From positions 84,594-148,593 of the forward strand of contig QNGE01000904.1 of the NCBI GenBank assembly GCA_008508345.1: DNA of 64,000 nt, read 5' to 3'. A program made the translations under genes and the position numbers. Source of the stretch: Paragonimus westermani. Lineage: Eukaryota > Platyhelminthes > Trematoda > Plagiorchiida > Troglotrematidae. Within the stretch, counting starts at the first letter, position 1. Each line of letters opens with the position of its first letter. This document shows positions 47,860 through 60,800 of the stretch, in pieces. The notes under the pieces were generated by a model. That model was not told the origin of the DNA. It saw only the letters and a list, made by a program, of their open reading frames with translations, and ran no database searches.

Positions 47860-49600
47860 ACTGACCTTGAGTTTATTTTTGTTAATTGCGAAGAGGCTTC
47901 AGGATATTCACACGTCGTCCAAGCAACCCACTTTACCGTCACTTACGTTTGACTGATTTACAGACGGATTATATCCAGAAAAGCGAGATTTCTGTCAAAG
48001 AAACGCTTCCATTAAGTTACCCTAGCATACTGAAAGAAACAAGATTAGGGAGATGCAACGAAGCACTAACAGTGGATCATTAAAATACACAAATGGATTC
48101 GAGGACAAATTTAGCGGGAAGATTCGATGAACAAAGTTCCCATTTATATGTTACACACATATATATAGTCCATAAGTTAGTAAGTAGTAATTGTGTTACT
48201 TGAACGATATCAAACGAACATCCATTAGCCGAGCGATCAAGAGCGTAGCCAATGATTTTCAAACACCAACTCTTGAAAATATAAGTGTGCAAGCGACAGC
48301 AGAGAATTTGCTTTGAGAGAAGAACATCCGAAAGCACTGGAACAAGTCAACCAATTAAATCAGAAACATCGGCACCATCCCTCCAAAAGTTTGGATATGA
48401 AAACGAGGCTTCAATTAGTTGAGGGTAATTTGAATACTCACTCCTCTGACTACACTAAAAAGATAAGATCGTCAGCTCACAGTTTGCGAACATGAATCTA
48501 CATGAACTGGCGTTCAAAATGGAGCAAGGCACATTGAGCACACACATAACGAATGTCGGGGAACTGAGACCTGACTTGAAAATCCGCAATCAGGGAAACA
48601 GGGCTCACCAAAACGGCAAAATACACCTACGAAACTACAGCCAAATTAGCTGTGAATAGGGTGAGGATGTACGCGCATTTTCAGTCAAGTCGCTCGGTCC
48701 CATCGGCCCAGTGTTTCTGGCACCACTGTCCACTGCCAGAGTCTGAAATCCGATACGGAACTGGGAAGCGGCATGCACCGGTGAATGCAGATGGACAGAG
48801 TAAGAATACAATAGTTCCCTAACGGACTGTGTCGTCGAGATAGTTTTTCACCAACCAATAGACGGCAAAAAGCTGCATTCATGAACGAAACAGGATTACA
48901 AATCTCTAAATGACTAATCAAAACCTAACCATTTTTCCGCAGAATCTGAGAAACGTGATAGTGTGTCCCCAGGTTTATCGTGCCATTTGTGGACTCTGAC
49001 GTGACGGGCTACAGCCACGTTGTAAAAATGGTAGACATTTCCCGGCATGTCTCAGATTCGTGACCTCGTTACTGAGTAGCGTCGTCATATTTTCTGTCGA
49101 TATATATTATTTGACCATTTTATTGATGCCATCATGAAGGAAATTTGTTGCCTAATCGAAGTCGACGTGGACGGCTCGTTCAAAAGTGTTGTTCACATCG
49201 AGACGCTTTGTTCTCTGCAGACCAGTAGGAGAAGACCGTTTGGTTTGGGTTCACAGAAAACATTCGCATCGCACAAGTTTCGGTTAGGTGATGACGAAGT
49301 GGGATATTGTATTGATACATGAGCACTGATCGAGCTGGCGTGGGAGGCGGGTAAGGGTCGTAACACACGCCTTATAGGTATTGTTTGTTCGCAAACTGAC
49401 TTCTTTAGGACTGTACAGCCGGTAAATGTAGATGCTTCCGATGGTGGTTTGGAATCGATACTTTCATTTCACCGACTGCACATCGGAACTGTGGGCTTTA
49501 AGGAGACTAGATCGATCTGTATGTGTGTGTGACTATCCATCTATCTGACCTGCTGACCTTTTCGACTGCCTCGTCGTAGTGGTCAGGCCTCTGTGCTGAT
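47860..49600. other. Mostly unassigned; contains one weak coding candidate
   Basis: Frames at 47886-48083 and 49134-49322 (plus) are not recognised. The part after 49100 may be leader sequence of the RTE-type element to its right. The candidate at 48301-48655 is listed separately. Confidence 0.4.
48301..48655 (+). pseudogene. Weak candidate: hydrophilic, helix-prone coding fragment with a frameshift
   Basis: Two overlapping frames give protein-like composition: REFALREEHPKALEQVNQLN and DMKTRLQLVEGNLNTHSSDY (to 48495), then, one frame over, MNLHELAFKMEQGTLSTHI and VGELRPDLKIRNQG (about 48493-48655). The first part is rich in Glu, Gln, Lys and Leu and could form a coiled coil. No ATG opens it and no family is recognised. 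It might be a broken exon, a processed pseudogene, or chance. Confidence 0.2.
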
Positions 49601-50229
49601 TTGATCCGGCAGGCTATGGTGACTGGGAGTTCGGAAATTGTAGGTCCAACCACGTCAGATTGGCCGAAGTGGAGAGTTTAGACAAAAGGCGGTTGCGCTG
49701 ATCGTGCACAGTGTCCAGTATGCTGTGTTCTGGTTGGGGTTGACGTATAATATTGTCTGACCTGGTGTGAGTGTGCGTGACTTGTTTTTGCATGCAGTCA
49801 CATGTGTTGACTCTATAGGTGTGGAGCTGTCGAGTCTGCGCATAGCTGTTGCAATTTGGTTGATGTTGGTTTTCTGCGTTGTTGCGCTTTTTGTGCTTAC
49901 GTTTGTGTCACCTACTGGCTTGCTGTACAAGCTTCTGGGTCAGAGGTTTCGCCTGAGTATCGTAATTCCTCCCCTATTTAGATCCGGGAGTGCTGGCAGT
50001 GTCAAAAACGGATATAAAGCATGATTGTACAAGGTAAACCGAATATCACTCTACACCGGTCACCGCGCAGGATAAATCGGGTCGCCCTATCTGGTGTATA
50101 TGACAGGGTGGATAGGTAGAAATACGCTACTGTCAAACCATCCACTTCTCCTCTCCTAATAACCCCGCCCGTAAAAATCCCAGAGCAGACAATGCTTACT
50201 CGGGTCTCAGCAACACGAATATCAATCTG
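49601..50229 (+). other. Possible 5' leader of the RTE-type element
   Basis: It precedes the endonuclease remnant directly. The frame 49767-50024 has a hydrophobic core but no recognised domain, and the GT-rich composition differs from the surrounding sequence. The assignment to the element rests on position only. Confidence 0.3.
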
Positions 50230-51304
50230 AGACAATTCAGGGGACACAAGACGCTTTCCGTTTGGAAATGGAACGTGCGCACGCTGTTGGAACGATGCAA
50301 CCCCACAGGAAGGCCAGAACGGCAAACCGCATCCACCGCGATGCTATCGACGTAGAAACATTGAGTGAGACAAGGTTTGCGGACCAAGGTAAGTTGAGGG
50401 AAACAGGTCTCAGTACACCTTCTACCGTATAGGTTAACCAGCAGACAGTGATCGGGAGCATGGCGTCTGTTTCGCAGTCGCTGACCACATCCATTCCTTG
50501 GTGATAGGCAGACCGCACGCCACTCGCCCTTGAACCATGCCCATACACCTGCGACTCGTCGAGGTGAGTGTGCCACATGTGCTGGTGTTTATGGTCCAAC
50601 AGTGTGTCACACTGATGATACAAAGGACCAGTTCTGTGACCAAATGTCCGCCACAATCCAGTCGGCACCATTGACTGGCCGACTGTTTGTTCCGAGTGGC
50701 TTGAAGGCTCGAGTTGTGTGCGACTCGCTAGTCTGGCAGGGAGTCCTCGAACCCTAGAGTATCGATTTATTCGACAAGAACGGTGACTTTCTGTTCCACT
50801 TGTGTGCTAGGCACGAGCTGCCTATCACAATCATCCTATTCCACCTGGATGCGAGCAACATCACGAAGTGGACTCATCGGTCATCATCATTTACTTGGTT
50901 ACTTGATTATGTGGCACCGCAACATTCGTGGAGCGTGTATCACGTGAGTGATACGCGGCATTGAATATAACGAGGATTGTTGACTTGTCAGGACCACAAT
51001 ATGAATCCATGTTTGCAAGCGTGTTTATTGCAGATCATCCGGACAACGACTAAAGTTGGATGCTAACGACTAGAGACCTCTGAAGCGCGAAATGCCTTTC
51101 AACGTGTAGTTGCCGCCGGTCTGCAAGACGCCTCCGTATCCATCAGCCTTGGGGGTATGTGGCAACAAATCAAAGATCGCTCCAGCAAACACCGAGACGA
51201 TCGGCGTGGAGCGTACGAAACGCCCGAACTGGTTCGTAAATCAAGTGAGCAGCATTCGGTTGGATAAGATCAGGTGTTTACAGGCTCCTTACAAAACAAT
51301 GTAA
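50230..51304 (+). pseudogene. RTE-type non-LTR retrotransposon, endonuclease domain (broken), second copy
   Basis: The plus strand reads, across frames, WKWNVRTLLERCNP at about 50267-50308, then VETLSETRFADQGKLRETG (about 50350-50408), HGVCFAVADHIHSL, RGECAT and TDDTKDQF (in 50530-50757), DSLVWQGVLEP, then HELPIT, LDASNITKW and LLDYV (about 50815-50915), and later SISLGGMWQQIKDRSSKHR (about 51138-51195). This is the motif order of the apurinic endonuclease domain and the start of the RT linker in RTE-type elements. The GDFNA catalytic motif is destroyed (reads SGLKA near 50700). It is a different family from the copy at 40-812: the start is RPERQTA-like and not HVGQQAAL-like. No RT is found downstream, so it is truncated near 51300. 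Confidence 0.8.
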
Positions 51305-54300
51305 CTTTTCAGACGTGCACAAATCCTGGGACTAAATAGACTGCCTGATCACACGTGGTTAGAAACACCAATTTCCGATTAACAGAATGGCGATCGCGGT
51401 CAGTAAATCGTTCCTTTTCCTTCGGATCAGAAGTTTAGTTTCCACCTTCCAGAGGTTTGTCCGCTGTGGTTATTAGGGCCTCTGGAAAGCAAGATATCGA
51501 CCCTGCCAACATGCATACCTATGTCTGTGAGGGATGAAACACCAGATGTACAGTTGCTCAGCCTCTGCTTCTGTTTTCTGATCCAGGCAGCATGTAAACA
51601 TGAGTAATGCGACGAAGGTAGAAGTTTTGCTGTGTCCGCCCACAGTTATCTTTACCAGTTAGTCTACATAAAATCAGAAAGCCACCTGCACAACGCTACC
51701 TTCCGAGGATGCTTAGTTAAGAACGTTTGTGGAATATAAGCAATGGGCCGATTAATCGCGTTAATTGAGTCGCGTTCTCCGCATGTCAGCCCAAGGATTT
51801 AAGCATCGGAAACTATTTGATGAGGCCACCAGCACTTGGGGACCCTGTTTCACCATATTCTACGTCATGTTACAGTGATTTGTAACTCACTACTTTCTGG
51901 TCAGGTCCTTGAAAGTGATGAATTTGTGAATGAACCAATATTTCGGTATGTGACAATTCATCACTGTTTGGTAAAAGGTGGTCGTTACAAAAGGATGCGG
52001 CCAAGGTACAATCAATCTTGAATCGCATTTCAGGTACTAAACGCACATTTGATAACATCTTAGTGTTCATTGTAAGTGTATGCTTATCGTGATGGTTCCG
52101 ACACAAGTTTTTTGCTCAGTTTTTTACCCTAACAACGACCGGATATCATAACGTTAAACTTTTCCTCCGAAACAGGAACAATTTTCTTGTAGAAAAAATG
52201 TTGCCATACCTGGGAGACATTTCTTTAATGGAGTGGGTATAGCATCGCGATAATATGCGCGGCAACAAGCAGCCAGTTACCGGTACACATTAGAGCTTTA
52301 ACCAGTCGTGGTTTATCAGTTCAACTCCTTATTCGGACAAATTAAACGATGCGTACCGTTTTAGTGATCACGTGATCAGTGTATAACCTGCCAGCTTTTT
52401 CTGGCGTACGTCGAAACACAAGAATCCTCGCTGTTCTATTTGACTTGGCAGAACAAAGTGAGAAGAATTTGTACATCAATTCAATAATGTTCATTCACTT
52501 TTAAAAAGTTGATCAGTGTACTCGGGACATAATTTTGCCGTTAAAAGCGGATGCCACAATCGAACAGCGAAAGAACAACAAGAGAATTCCGGCGTTACAA
52601 GTTTCGATAGAAATCATGTAGTGGACCTTCTGAGAAAAAAACATTTGGTGATATATAAAGAGAGGTGAATGTACAGTCCGTATCAATCCCTACGCATTTC
52701 CGTAGAGCTTCGACTAATGTAAACTACATACTTCTCATGCATTTAGTGGTGAGGTATTGAGGATAGGTTGATGGGAATAGTCAACGAAGAGAGCCGAAGT
52801 GACTTCCGACAAGATGGGGGGGTATATTCCAGCTAACGGGTCTGTGAACACTGTTCAGTGAATGTTTGAAGACTTGTCTGAGTGAGGTGGTAATGGTGAC
52901 AAGAATTTAAAAATAGGTGGCTTAAGAAATCATACAAGCTTCACTTGTTAATCGTCGCAGCATAGTTAGTACAGCAACGTACACGTGGTGCACAACAGAA
53001 CACACAACCTTTCATCATGCACCGTAACTTAACCGTGTCGTCTGGTTGTTTCTGAGAGCAATCACTAGTGAATATTTATACGCTCAATGAACAAAACAAG
53101 CAGGCAAACGGCTGAATCGAAGAGGCGCCTGAAAGTACAGCATATAAAGGTTCATATCTTCCGTTTTTGAGTTGAATTGTCTGTAGAAAATATCCTTCAG
53201 TTCTTCACTAATTTACTTACGTTCCAGACACTGTTGTGACTGACACCTATAAATATGCTGTTGACTAATTTTTAAAAGGGATGGGAATTTAGTGCAGTTG
53301 TGATCAAGGCAGTCCCAAAATTTTACCCCCAAATCGTGTATACCATTTGCATCGCACTGATCAACAGGGTTTACTGTCTTCTCACCGGATGTTGGATTTA
53401 CTGGACATCAGACTGTGAACAGTATTATTTTGGAACCCAGGCAACAAATGACAACACCTTCGAAAAGAATGTACACTGGCTGACCAACACTTTAAACGGT
53501 TGATGTCAAAATTTCTTGAGAAGTGTAAATTTTAGGTAAAATGTTGGCCCGATGCATTCCAGTAGACTGACTTGGTAATATTTGTCTATTCGAAAAGTGG
53601 TAGAATATCTCTTTTCTGTTGCAATCTCTTGTGATCTGCACACAATAGATGGATAAAACTGTGCATCACGCGGGAACGAAGCTTACCATTTCCAGCTGTC
53701 ATCATTGACATTTTGTATGGCAGAAAAGAGCTGGAAATGTCGCATACCAAGGATGTTATCCAGTCAAACGTTTTCGATATTCTACTAAATTCCATTAAGT
53801 GACCTGGGGAGTACCGTTTCATTGGTGGCTGAAAACAGAAATGTGATTGGATGGAAGAATATCAATTGCCTTCGGGTAAATTGCGTGTTTCGTTGTACAG
53901 AAAACTTCAACTTCGGATCTCAAAATGTTAGACACTTTGAGGTCTCTTTTTCAACCGTATTCCTCGTTCACAAGGCTCGGTATTCTTAAGACAAAATTTG
54001 AATGGTTGCTTGAAGTCTTATAAACCATATTTTCGGTCGAATTCTGATGAAGTTCGTATTCATAGAATGTAAACGTTGCACTACGAAAGCTGTAACGAAA
54101 TGAGTCGTTGCAATTTAAATGGATGTCAGATGTTTCACGGTAAGTAAGCTATATTCATTCCGCCTCTAACTCGAAGAGTAACGCTCATCAAGCAGGACTG
54201 GCACTTATTCAAATCATTGTGAATATTGCAATTCTTAACATGAGTTCTTGCAGAAAAGTCCGTTTTTCACTAAAATTATTTGGATCACGACGTGCCAAAG

Positions 54301-57300
54301 ATGATCTTACAATCCACAAATAACTCCGAAACAGGCAATGTTGAACCATAAATTGGTATCCGTTTGGTAACCTTAATGGTGACGACTGCAATGCACTGTT
54401 ACAAGTGAGCGATGGGTGGCAATAATTATGGTTAACTGTGATAATTCCCAGAGTCCAACAGAAAGATGCTTTTCTCTTCAATATAGACAATGAAGTCACA
54501 GGAAATTATGCATTTTTTTTGTAACTTTTTGTCACATAAGTTTCGCAATTTAGTCTGTTTGTTTCCATTTAACACGGTTGAGGTGACACATAAAACCATG
54601 TCATGAGCTGTTAAAACACGACATTATGATATGTTAGCAGAGTATTCATAGTCATTTGTAACCACTGATTGATCGAGAGATGGTAAGTTACACGGTGCTG
54701 CCTACCAATTTAAGACAAATGGTTTAGACCACTTATGAATGACGTGAACACTATATGGTATACCCAGTAGCCCATCCAATAGCGTACACATCTGAATGTT
54801 AAATCTATGTGTTATTGCAACGTTGATCCGAATTTCACTGTAGGAACATCATCCGTTATGATTAGGTATGGTTTAACCAAAGTATGGAATTACACAAACT
54901 TGAAGTGTGGTATTCACAATTCTTGTACGAAATCCATATAAACGACTGAATTATGGTCTATGTCACAAGCATTGTTTGCTACATGCAATTGCGATGGTTT
55001 GTTTCCTCCGAACTTCACTGGCCTGTTGCAGCGGTTTACTTTGGATGATGGGATAGCACCATGTTAGTCTGCATTTTGCCAGCCTGTGCAAAATCAACTC
55101 AGGTAAAAGGCCAGTGACAGTGAAAATTCCCGATGGAAAAACCAAAACTGCAATAAAGTACGATATTCTTGGTGACGTTGGTGCAGTTGTCATGGTGACA
55201 GGTCACAACATTAGTTTATTAATGATCTTGATAAACGTCACTCCAAGTATCAGTTGAACTCCTGTCGTAGGTTTTAATATGGCACAATACTTCGTTATCG
55301 CCGAATTCGAGGTCCGAACGAATTCACTTTGAAGCTTGTTGCGTTAGGTAACTTCCTCAGATGTTTGATTACAACATGTTTCTTTAATGGTTAGGTGGTT
55401 GACCAATTGGATATCGATGTACCAGCTGAAAGATACTATTTTCATGAGTTCAGCCGATCATGCTGTTTCATTGTCTGTTCGTTTTTATGCGACAGAAAGG
55501 CGATTAGATACACTGGTTTCTTCATACAAGTGAACTTACATTGTACAATGACGTATGAGCTGGTTGATACCAGAATTGATGAATCACAACAAACGAAGTG
55601 TATCTCAGTCTTTTTCGAGACCGCTTACGTGGTGAAGTGACACGTATAATCGGCCCCGGTGTTGAACACAAAAATGCCAACTGAGATGTTGTGCCCAAAA
55701 TCACACCACCGTTCAAATTCTGGAACAATCGGAGACAACGTATACATATATAAGTTTCCGGGACTTAAATATAGGATGAGTGTACTGATAGAGTTTTCGT
55801 ACAATTAACAGAGACACTCCCTAGTAACATCTGAGTGCATTGAAGAGAAGGCAATGATTTTAAACAACCAAGTTTCATCCGAAAGAATTGTTGAAGAAAC
55901 GATTGACGGTTTCACAAACAAGTAAAATTTAAGTTTCTTTCGAAAAAAGACCGGTTTCACCGTATCTGCCTAGAAGTCATAAACCTTTCTGCAGGTTGAA
56001 TACTGCATAACGATCCGGACAAGACATACGGATTTCTTGTTTACTCTGCCCTCCTCTCTCTCTCTCTCTCTCTCTTGAACACTCGGAAGCACAGCTTACG
56101 AGCAGCTGCTCTGATATAGTTTGGGTGAGTGAAGGTGCAATTTACACTACTTAGAGATTCAACCTGAGGAGTCAGAGACAAATTCAATTCGTATTCACAC
56201 GCATTGTGTAAGGATTTGAAATAAGGGCGTTTGCCCGTATGCTCTTTTAGCCAAGTTGTATCCGTTAAATCACACCTTATCAACACCCATATCCCTCCTC
56301 CGAGTGTTAAAGGAGAGTAAATTCGTTCCAAGTGTGATTATCTCCCCAAATTAGCCTTACGATACCTGAAACACTTAATGGGTGATAACAGTTTAACCTT
56401 AATCGAATCTAACAAACTTTATCTACGCCTGCAGGAACTCTGAGTACTCAAAAACGATGAGAAGCTCAATGATACCGATTCGTTTCGTAAGACCTGCGGA
56501 AGTTCCGTTACCGCAAGAACCAAATGAACTCTATGGATGTGAGCAAAGAGTACAACACCGCGTTTGTATCTGAGTCTGCCTTCTGTAGTCTACAACGTGA
56601 CTGTTTTTACAATTTTATATAATTTTATAATTTGCAGGCGTCGACAAGCATAAATAAGTCCAAAGGAAATAACCATTTTTGCACTGCCCTTCTTTCTCTA
56701 CGAGCAGTTGGTCTTGAACGTGAATCACACATCGAGTAAACTGACATGGAAAACAATTTTCTCCACAATCAACCAAACAAACACCAAAGGCGCCAACTTT
56801 TCACTTCGGATGTTAGATCCAAGTTTCGAAGAACCTGATGTGCCATGCAGTGTATTTCATCAACGCTGGGGACTCTGTTAGCTAGCAACCTATTCTTCTG
56901 TCTAAAGCTTGTTCTATGGAGTTTTTTTCACGTTAATTCTCAGAAGATCGTCAGCTTTCTTATTAAAGGATCAAAAACTGTGTCTTATGGTTTATTTTCA
57001 TTCGGCGAACTTTCGAAAACTGCTCCCACTTATGTTGTTCTTCGTAATTAATATTTCCGGTCCGCACAGTTTGGGAAGTGTTCAACCTCACCTTTGACTA
57101 GTTTACCGATGACTGTGTCTATGGGTGGATGCTTTGTTTCGCATGGTGGACGTACGTATCACGTGGAGATAAATGATGCAATGTAGCGATTTCTGTGAGG
57201 AAAGCGACTTCCTCAGTTGTGAACTACTGTTGTGCTCAGCACCTCAAGATCGAATAGGTCATGGAACAGCAGAAGCGGTCTGTCAAGATGCATACGCTAT

Positions 57301-57457
57301 TAAGGAGTCTAACAGACAAATCTCAGTCGTTAATAAACATTGTTTATATTCGTGGAACACTGCGAATAGGAAAGTGGGTATAAGCACTGAAAGTCACGGT
57401 TGGCTGGTGATTGTCTGATAATCTCCAATTATATCTCGAATCTTCTGTGCTTTCAGT
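51305..57457. other. No recognised gene over about 6 kb
   Basis: All frames are short. 53300-53503 (plus) is hydrophobic at its start and 54209-54499 (minus) is open for 96 codons; neither is recognised. No match to other repeats in the window was noticed apart from simple sequence. Confidence 0.45.
56054..56075. repeat. CT microsatellite
   Basis: Eleven perfect CT units. Confidence 0.95.
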
Positions 57458-57459
57458 AC

Positions 57460-57594
57460 TTATTTACAGTGAAAGTTTTTCCCGGAAAAGTGCTTAACAA
57501 CTATTGCGTGATCGTGTGGTACCTCCCAAAAAACAACACTCAGGGAGTGGGAAGTATTAAAGTCGGGTCCGAATGGCAACTGTATCGTATCTAG
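57460..57594 (+). CDS. Weak candidate terminal exon
   Basis: A strong-looking acceptor (cttctgtgctttcag) ends near 57459 and is followed by 44 open codons, YLFTVKVFPGKVLNNYCVIV and WYLPKNNTQGVGSIKVG, to a TAG at 57592-57594. The composition is protein-like, but I recognise no family and cannot find a partner exon with confidence. The open frame at 57667-57915 just downstream (82 codons, ATG start) might be related or independent. Confidence 0.2.
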   Translation, partial: LFTVKVFPGKVLNNYCVIVWYLPKNNTQGVGSIKVGSEWQLYRI

Positions 57595-60479
57595 ACTTGT
57601 AACAGTAAGTGCGGAAAGTATGTGAGAAACATGGATAAGACAACCGTCTGTGTGCTCTGACTTTGTATGACACTGTACCGGCTGAGCAAGGCATACACGA
57701 TTCAACAAGCTGCTCGTCGATTACCAGTTTATTTCAATCAGCATTTGGAAGAATCATCGAAAGATGAGCTGAAGAGAAGTAGTTTCCCCTCACCAACACT
57801 TTCGCTGTATGTGAAAAATCGTCAGCTAAACACGCCAACCGTTAATGCTCTTTCATTATACAACGCCGATAACACTAACAATGCGGTACATTCGTTAGAC
57901 GGTTATAGGGAATAGGGAGACTAAAAAACAAATTGAATTGAGTGAAAATTGCTAACAACGGAACTACGTCATAAAATTTCAATGTTAAAATTAGGCAGAA
58001 ACATGCCAGAGATAATTGGAAAACAAGTGTTTGCGTTCTACGAATTGACTCACTCGTGGTGAAATTATTGTTTAACCTTATCAATCTGTGGAAAAAATAC
58101 TTCCCCTCCAGCTCCCACAGTTACACAGGACTCTCAAAGATTATCAAAGACATCCACTGAAGGTAAAACTTTGGCTCTTGTCTCGTACTTCAGACACAAC
58201 CGCAGTAAACCACTCGGACAAATACACGACAACCGAACGTCGTTGTGCCATATGAACTGTATATCTGCATGAATCAGCTAAGATATAGTTGGATTTTAAT
58301 AGGAATGAAATAACATCCGTGTTGTTAGTAAAATTAACCCTATCCTGTAAGCAAAACTGTGCTATACAGATGCATTAGGTTTGCTACACCACACTGCTTA
58401 CGTACAGCAGTAATCATCACCTTCCGCCTTCTGAAACAGCCCAGCCAAACTGACACAGTTACTCCGAGTTCTGTCTGATTGAACACTTCCCTGCATACCA
58501 CTGGTTACTCTCTTTAGCTGGTTCTCTTCGTTTTGTTCATAGACTGAAATCAACCAACCGTTTTGTGGTTGGTCTACGTAAGAAAAAGCATCCTCCGTGG
58601 CTCTAGAACAGGTGGATAAAGGATTCTGCAATAAACTGGTCCCAAGAGCCACCAACGAAGTGGCGGTAAGAAGTTTCAGCCTAGTTGGTTCTCAGCAGCA
58701 CCACGTACACTGTGAAATACAAACTAATCAGCAACGATTTTGTTGTGAGAAGTCAGTTCAGTCAGTAGACATGTTGAAACACAAGATCAATCGATTAGGC
58801 GATTGTGCGAGCGTACCCACAGTGCAGGGTGGTTGCGATTTAGTCCAAGAATGAAAAGTGGTGCACCTCTGTCATTTAAGTTGCCTGGATTAACTTCTGG
58901 AAGATGAAAGACTGCACAATACCACTTGCCAACGCAAACTGGACACAACTATTCCACGTAATCTTAGTCTTTCTCCTAAAAGTGTCAACGGCAAAGCATG
59001 TCGAATTGGTACTTGTGTTACTCACAAGAGTGTACGAAAGATTTCACTGGGACTGTTTCACTAAAATGTTCAGCTCGCTAATACTTTCCTATCTTGAACT
59101 AAGTGCCCAATCCATTTCCCTTTATCTCGTAAAGAATGTCACTGCTAACCAGATGGTACCACTCAAAGCGCTCTCTACTCTACTCAGAAAGACTACGAAA
59201 ACCGAGGGCAGTTCTTAGTGCGCTACTGACTAACTATGGAAGACTAAATTTCAGTATATATGAGGTCCAGTGAACCAAAACATTCCTCATTAAGAATACT
59301 ACCCCCAACGAAAAGATCCAGCTGTTGGCTAACTCGTTGAAGCCTCAACTTCACTTGAGCCGTTTGATCCACAGAGAACACTCTTTTAATTTCCGGGGCT
59401 GCCCAACCCGGAACTAATACAGCCCGTCGTAGGTGCATCATTGACAGTTGAATTTAAAGGCAAAGACTTGACGAATACAGTTGAGGTACCGAATGGAGTA
59501 TTCAGCTAAATTCGTCATCGGGGCTATTGAAGTGGAATGATGACGCCTCCAACTTCCCAAAGTTGATGCCACCCAGCCGCTGTCTGCTGCAAGCTATGGT
59601 GCTGCTGTTGCATACATAATACCCATTGGTTGAACCGCTTCGTTCATCCCTTCATGAGTTCCCCCTTTTATTTTCCCATTGCTGACTCTCTCAAGCTGAA
59701 ACGATCTTCAGACTTCAGTTTTAAACCACCCATAAGATGCATATATGTTATCTCAGTTTTCTCTAATCGATACATTTCCTGCAAATTGTATAACTTTTCA
59801 TTGACTATTACTCGCTTATTCAATATACATTCATCAGTCTTCCCTCATTCGATCAACAGCCTTAGATAGAGGCAGTAGGCCGGTATTTCGAGTGTGCACT
59901 GTTGAAAAAGAATCTCACGGTCCCTGAAACTTCTGGCAATCAAGCAAGGCCAAATCTCTTTTGAGGTTTTTCGAGGCCAAGTCTCGAAAATAAATTGAAT
60001 CAACACCATATTTTACTGTGCGAATGCACACTTCGTCCACTCTAAATCAAGAGTTCGCCTTCTACATTTCAGTAGAAACCTAATTGTTCTGGCGTTTATC
60101 GGTCGATTAACCGGATTCGCTTGAATTGGGTTTATCTGGATGGGAAATCAAAAGCGCGTGCATGAACAAATTGGGAATATTAATCAGTCCAATGAGTGAC
60201 TGCTATCGACAATGAACTAAACAAAGGTACGTGAGAAGAATGGCTGCTCTATTCTCACCCAATAGTTAAGGAACAGAATTTGCTAAGATAACTCATTTTA
60301 CACAGCTTTGTTTAAAAAAATTTGTCCCATTCAGAAGTTTGAACAGAGCAATTAGAACAAGGAGAGTGATAGATGCAAATGTTTTCTATTAACTCAACAG
60401 TACCGAAGTCAAAATGATATGAATTTGATTTTTTTTCACAAAACGAACACAGTGAGCAGGATATTCAAACATTATATTG
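57595..60479. other. Unresolved; several overlapping open frames
   Basis: Between 58597 and 59218 all three plus frames have open, protein-like pieces (for example KSGAPLSFKLPGLTSG, RLHNTTCQRKLDTTIPRN and the 104-codon ATG frame at 58904-59218). This could be a decayed coding region, but no domain is recognised. The rest has nothing I can name. Confidence 0.35.
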
Positions 60480-60800
60480 GAAAAGGTCAACAAGTCCTGG
60501 ATAGGGTTAGGTCCGAAAACATACAAAGCCACCTCTAGTGGACTTCATTCGATCAATTTGTTTCAACCACAAGGATCTTGAATTAGAATGGCACAAGGAG
60601 AATTCGATGGCACAGACTGGGTTGATAACGTGATCGATGTTCAGAAGTACCTGAACGACTGCATACCCTAGTGGTTTGAATAATTCTCTAGAACTGGCAG
60701 ACCAGACGCTGTAGACCATTATGTGGGTGTTGGTGACACTGTGTGATGTGTGACATCGGAACACCATGTTTATTCAAGTCGCCGTCTACTTCATGAAACC
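60480..60800 (-). mobile_element. Penelope-like element remnant (end of GIY-YIG region)
   Basis: The minus frame 60507-60767 contains SSRELFKPLG and then AVVQVLLNIDHVINP followed by SLCHSNSRSLWL. This aligns with the PLE remnant at 12.4 kb (DHAIGPACACKILLRHSNSR) and, more distantly, with SSIVRHLLETGHVVDP of the copy at 46.5 kb. Only the last part of the element is recognisable; the expected YIGR box and upstream RT are not clear. It belongs to the same subfamily as the 11.3-12.6 kb remnant. Confidence 0.55.
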
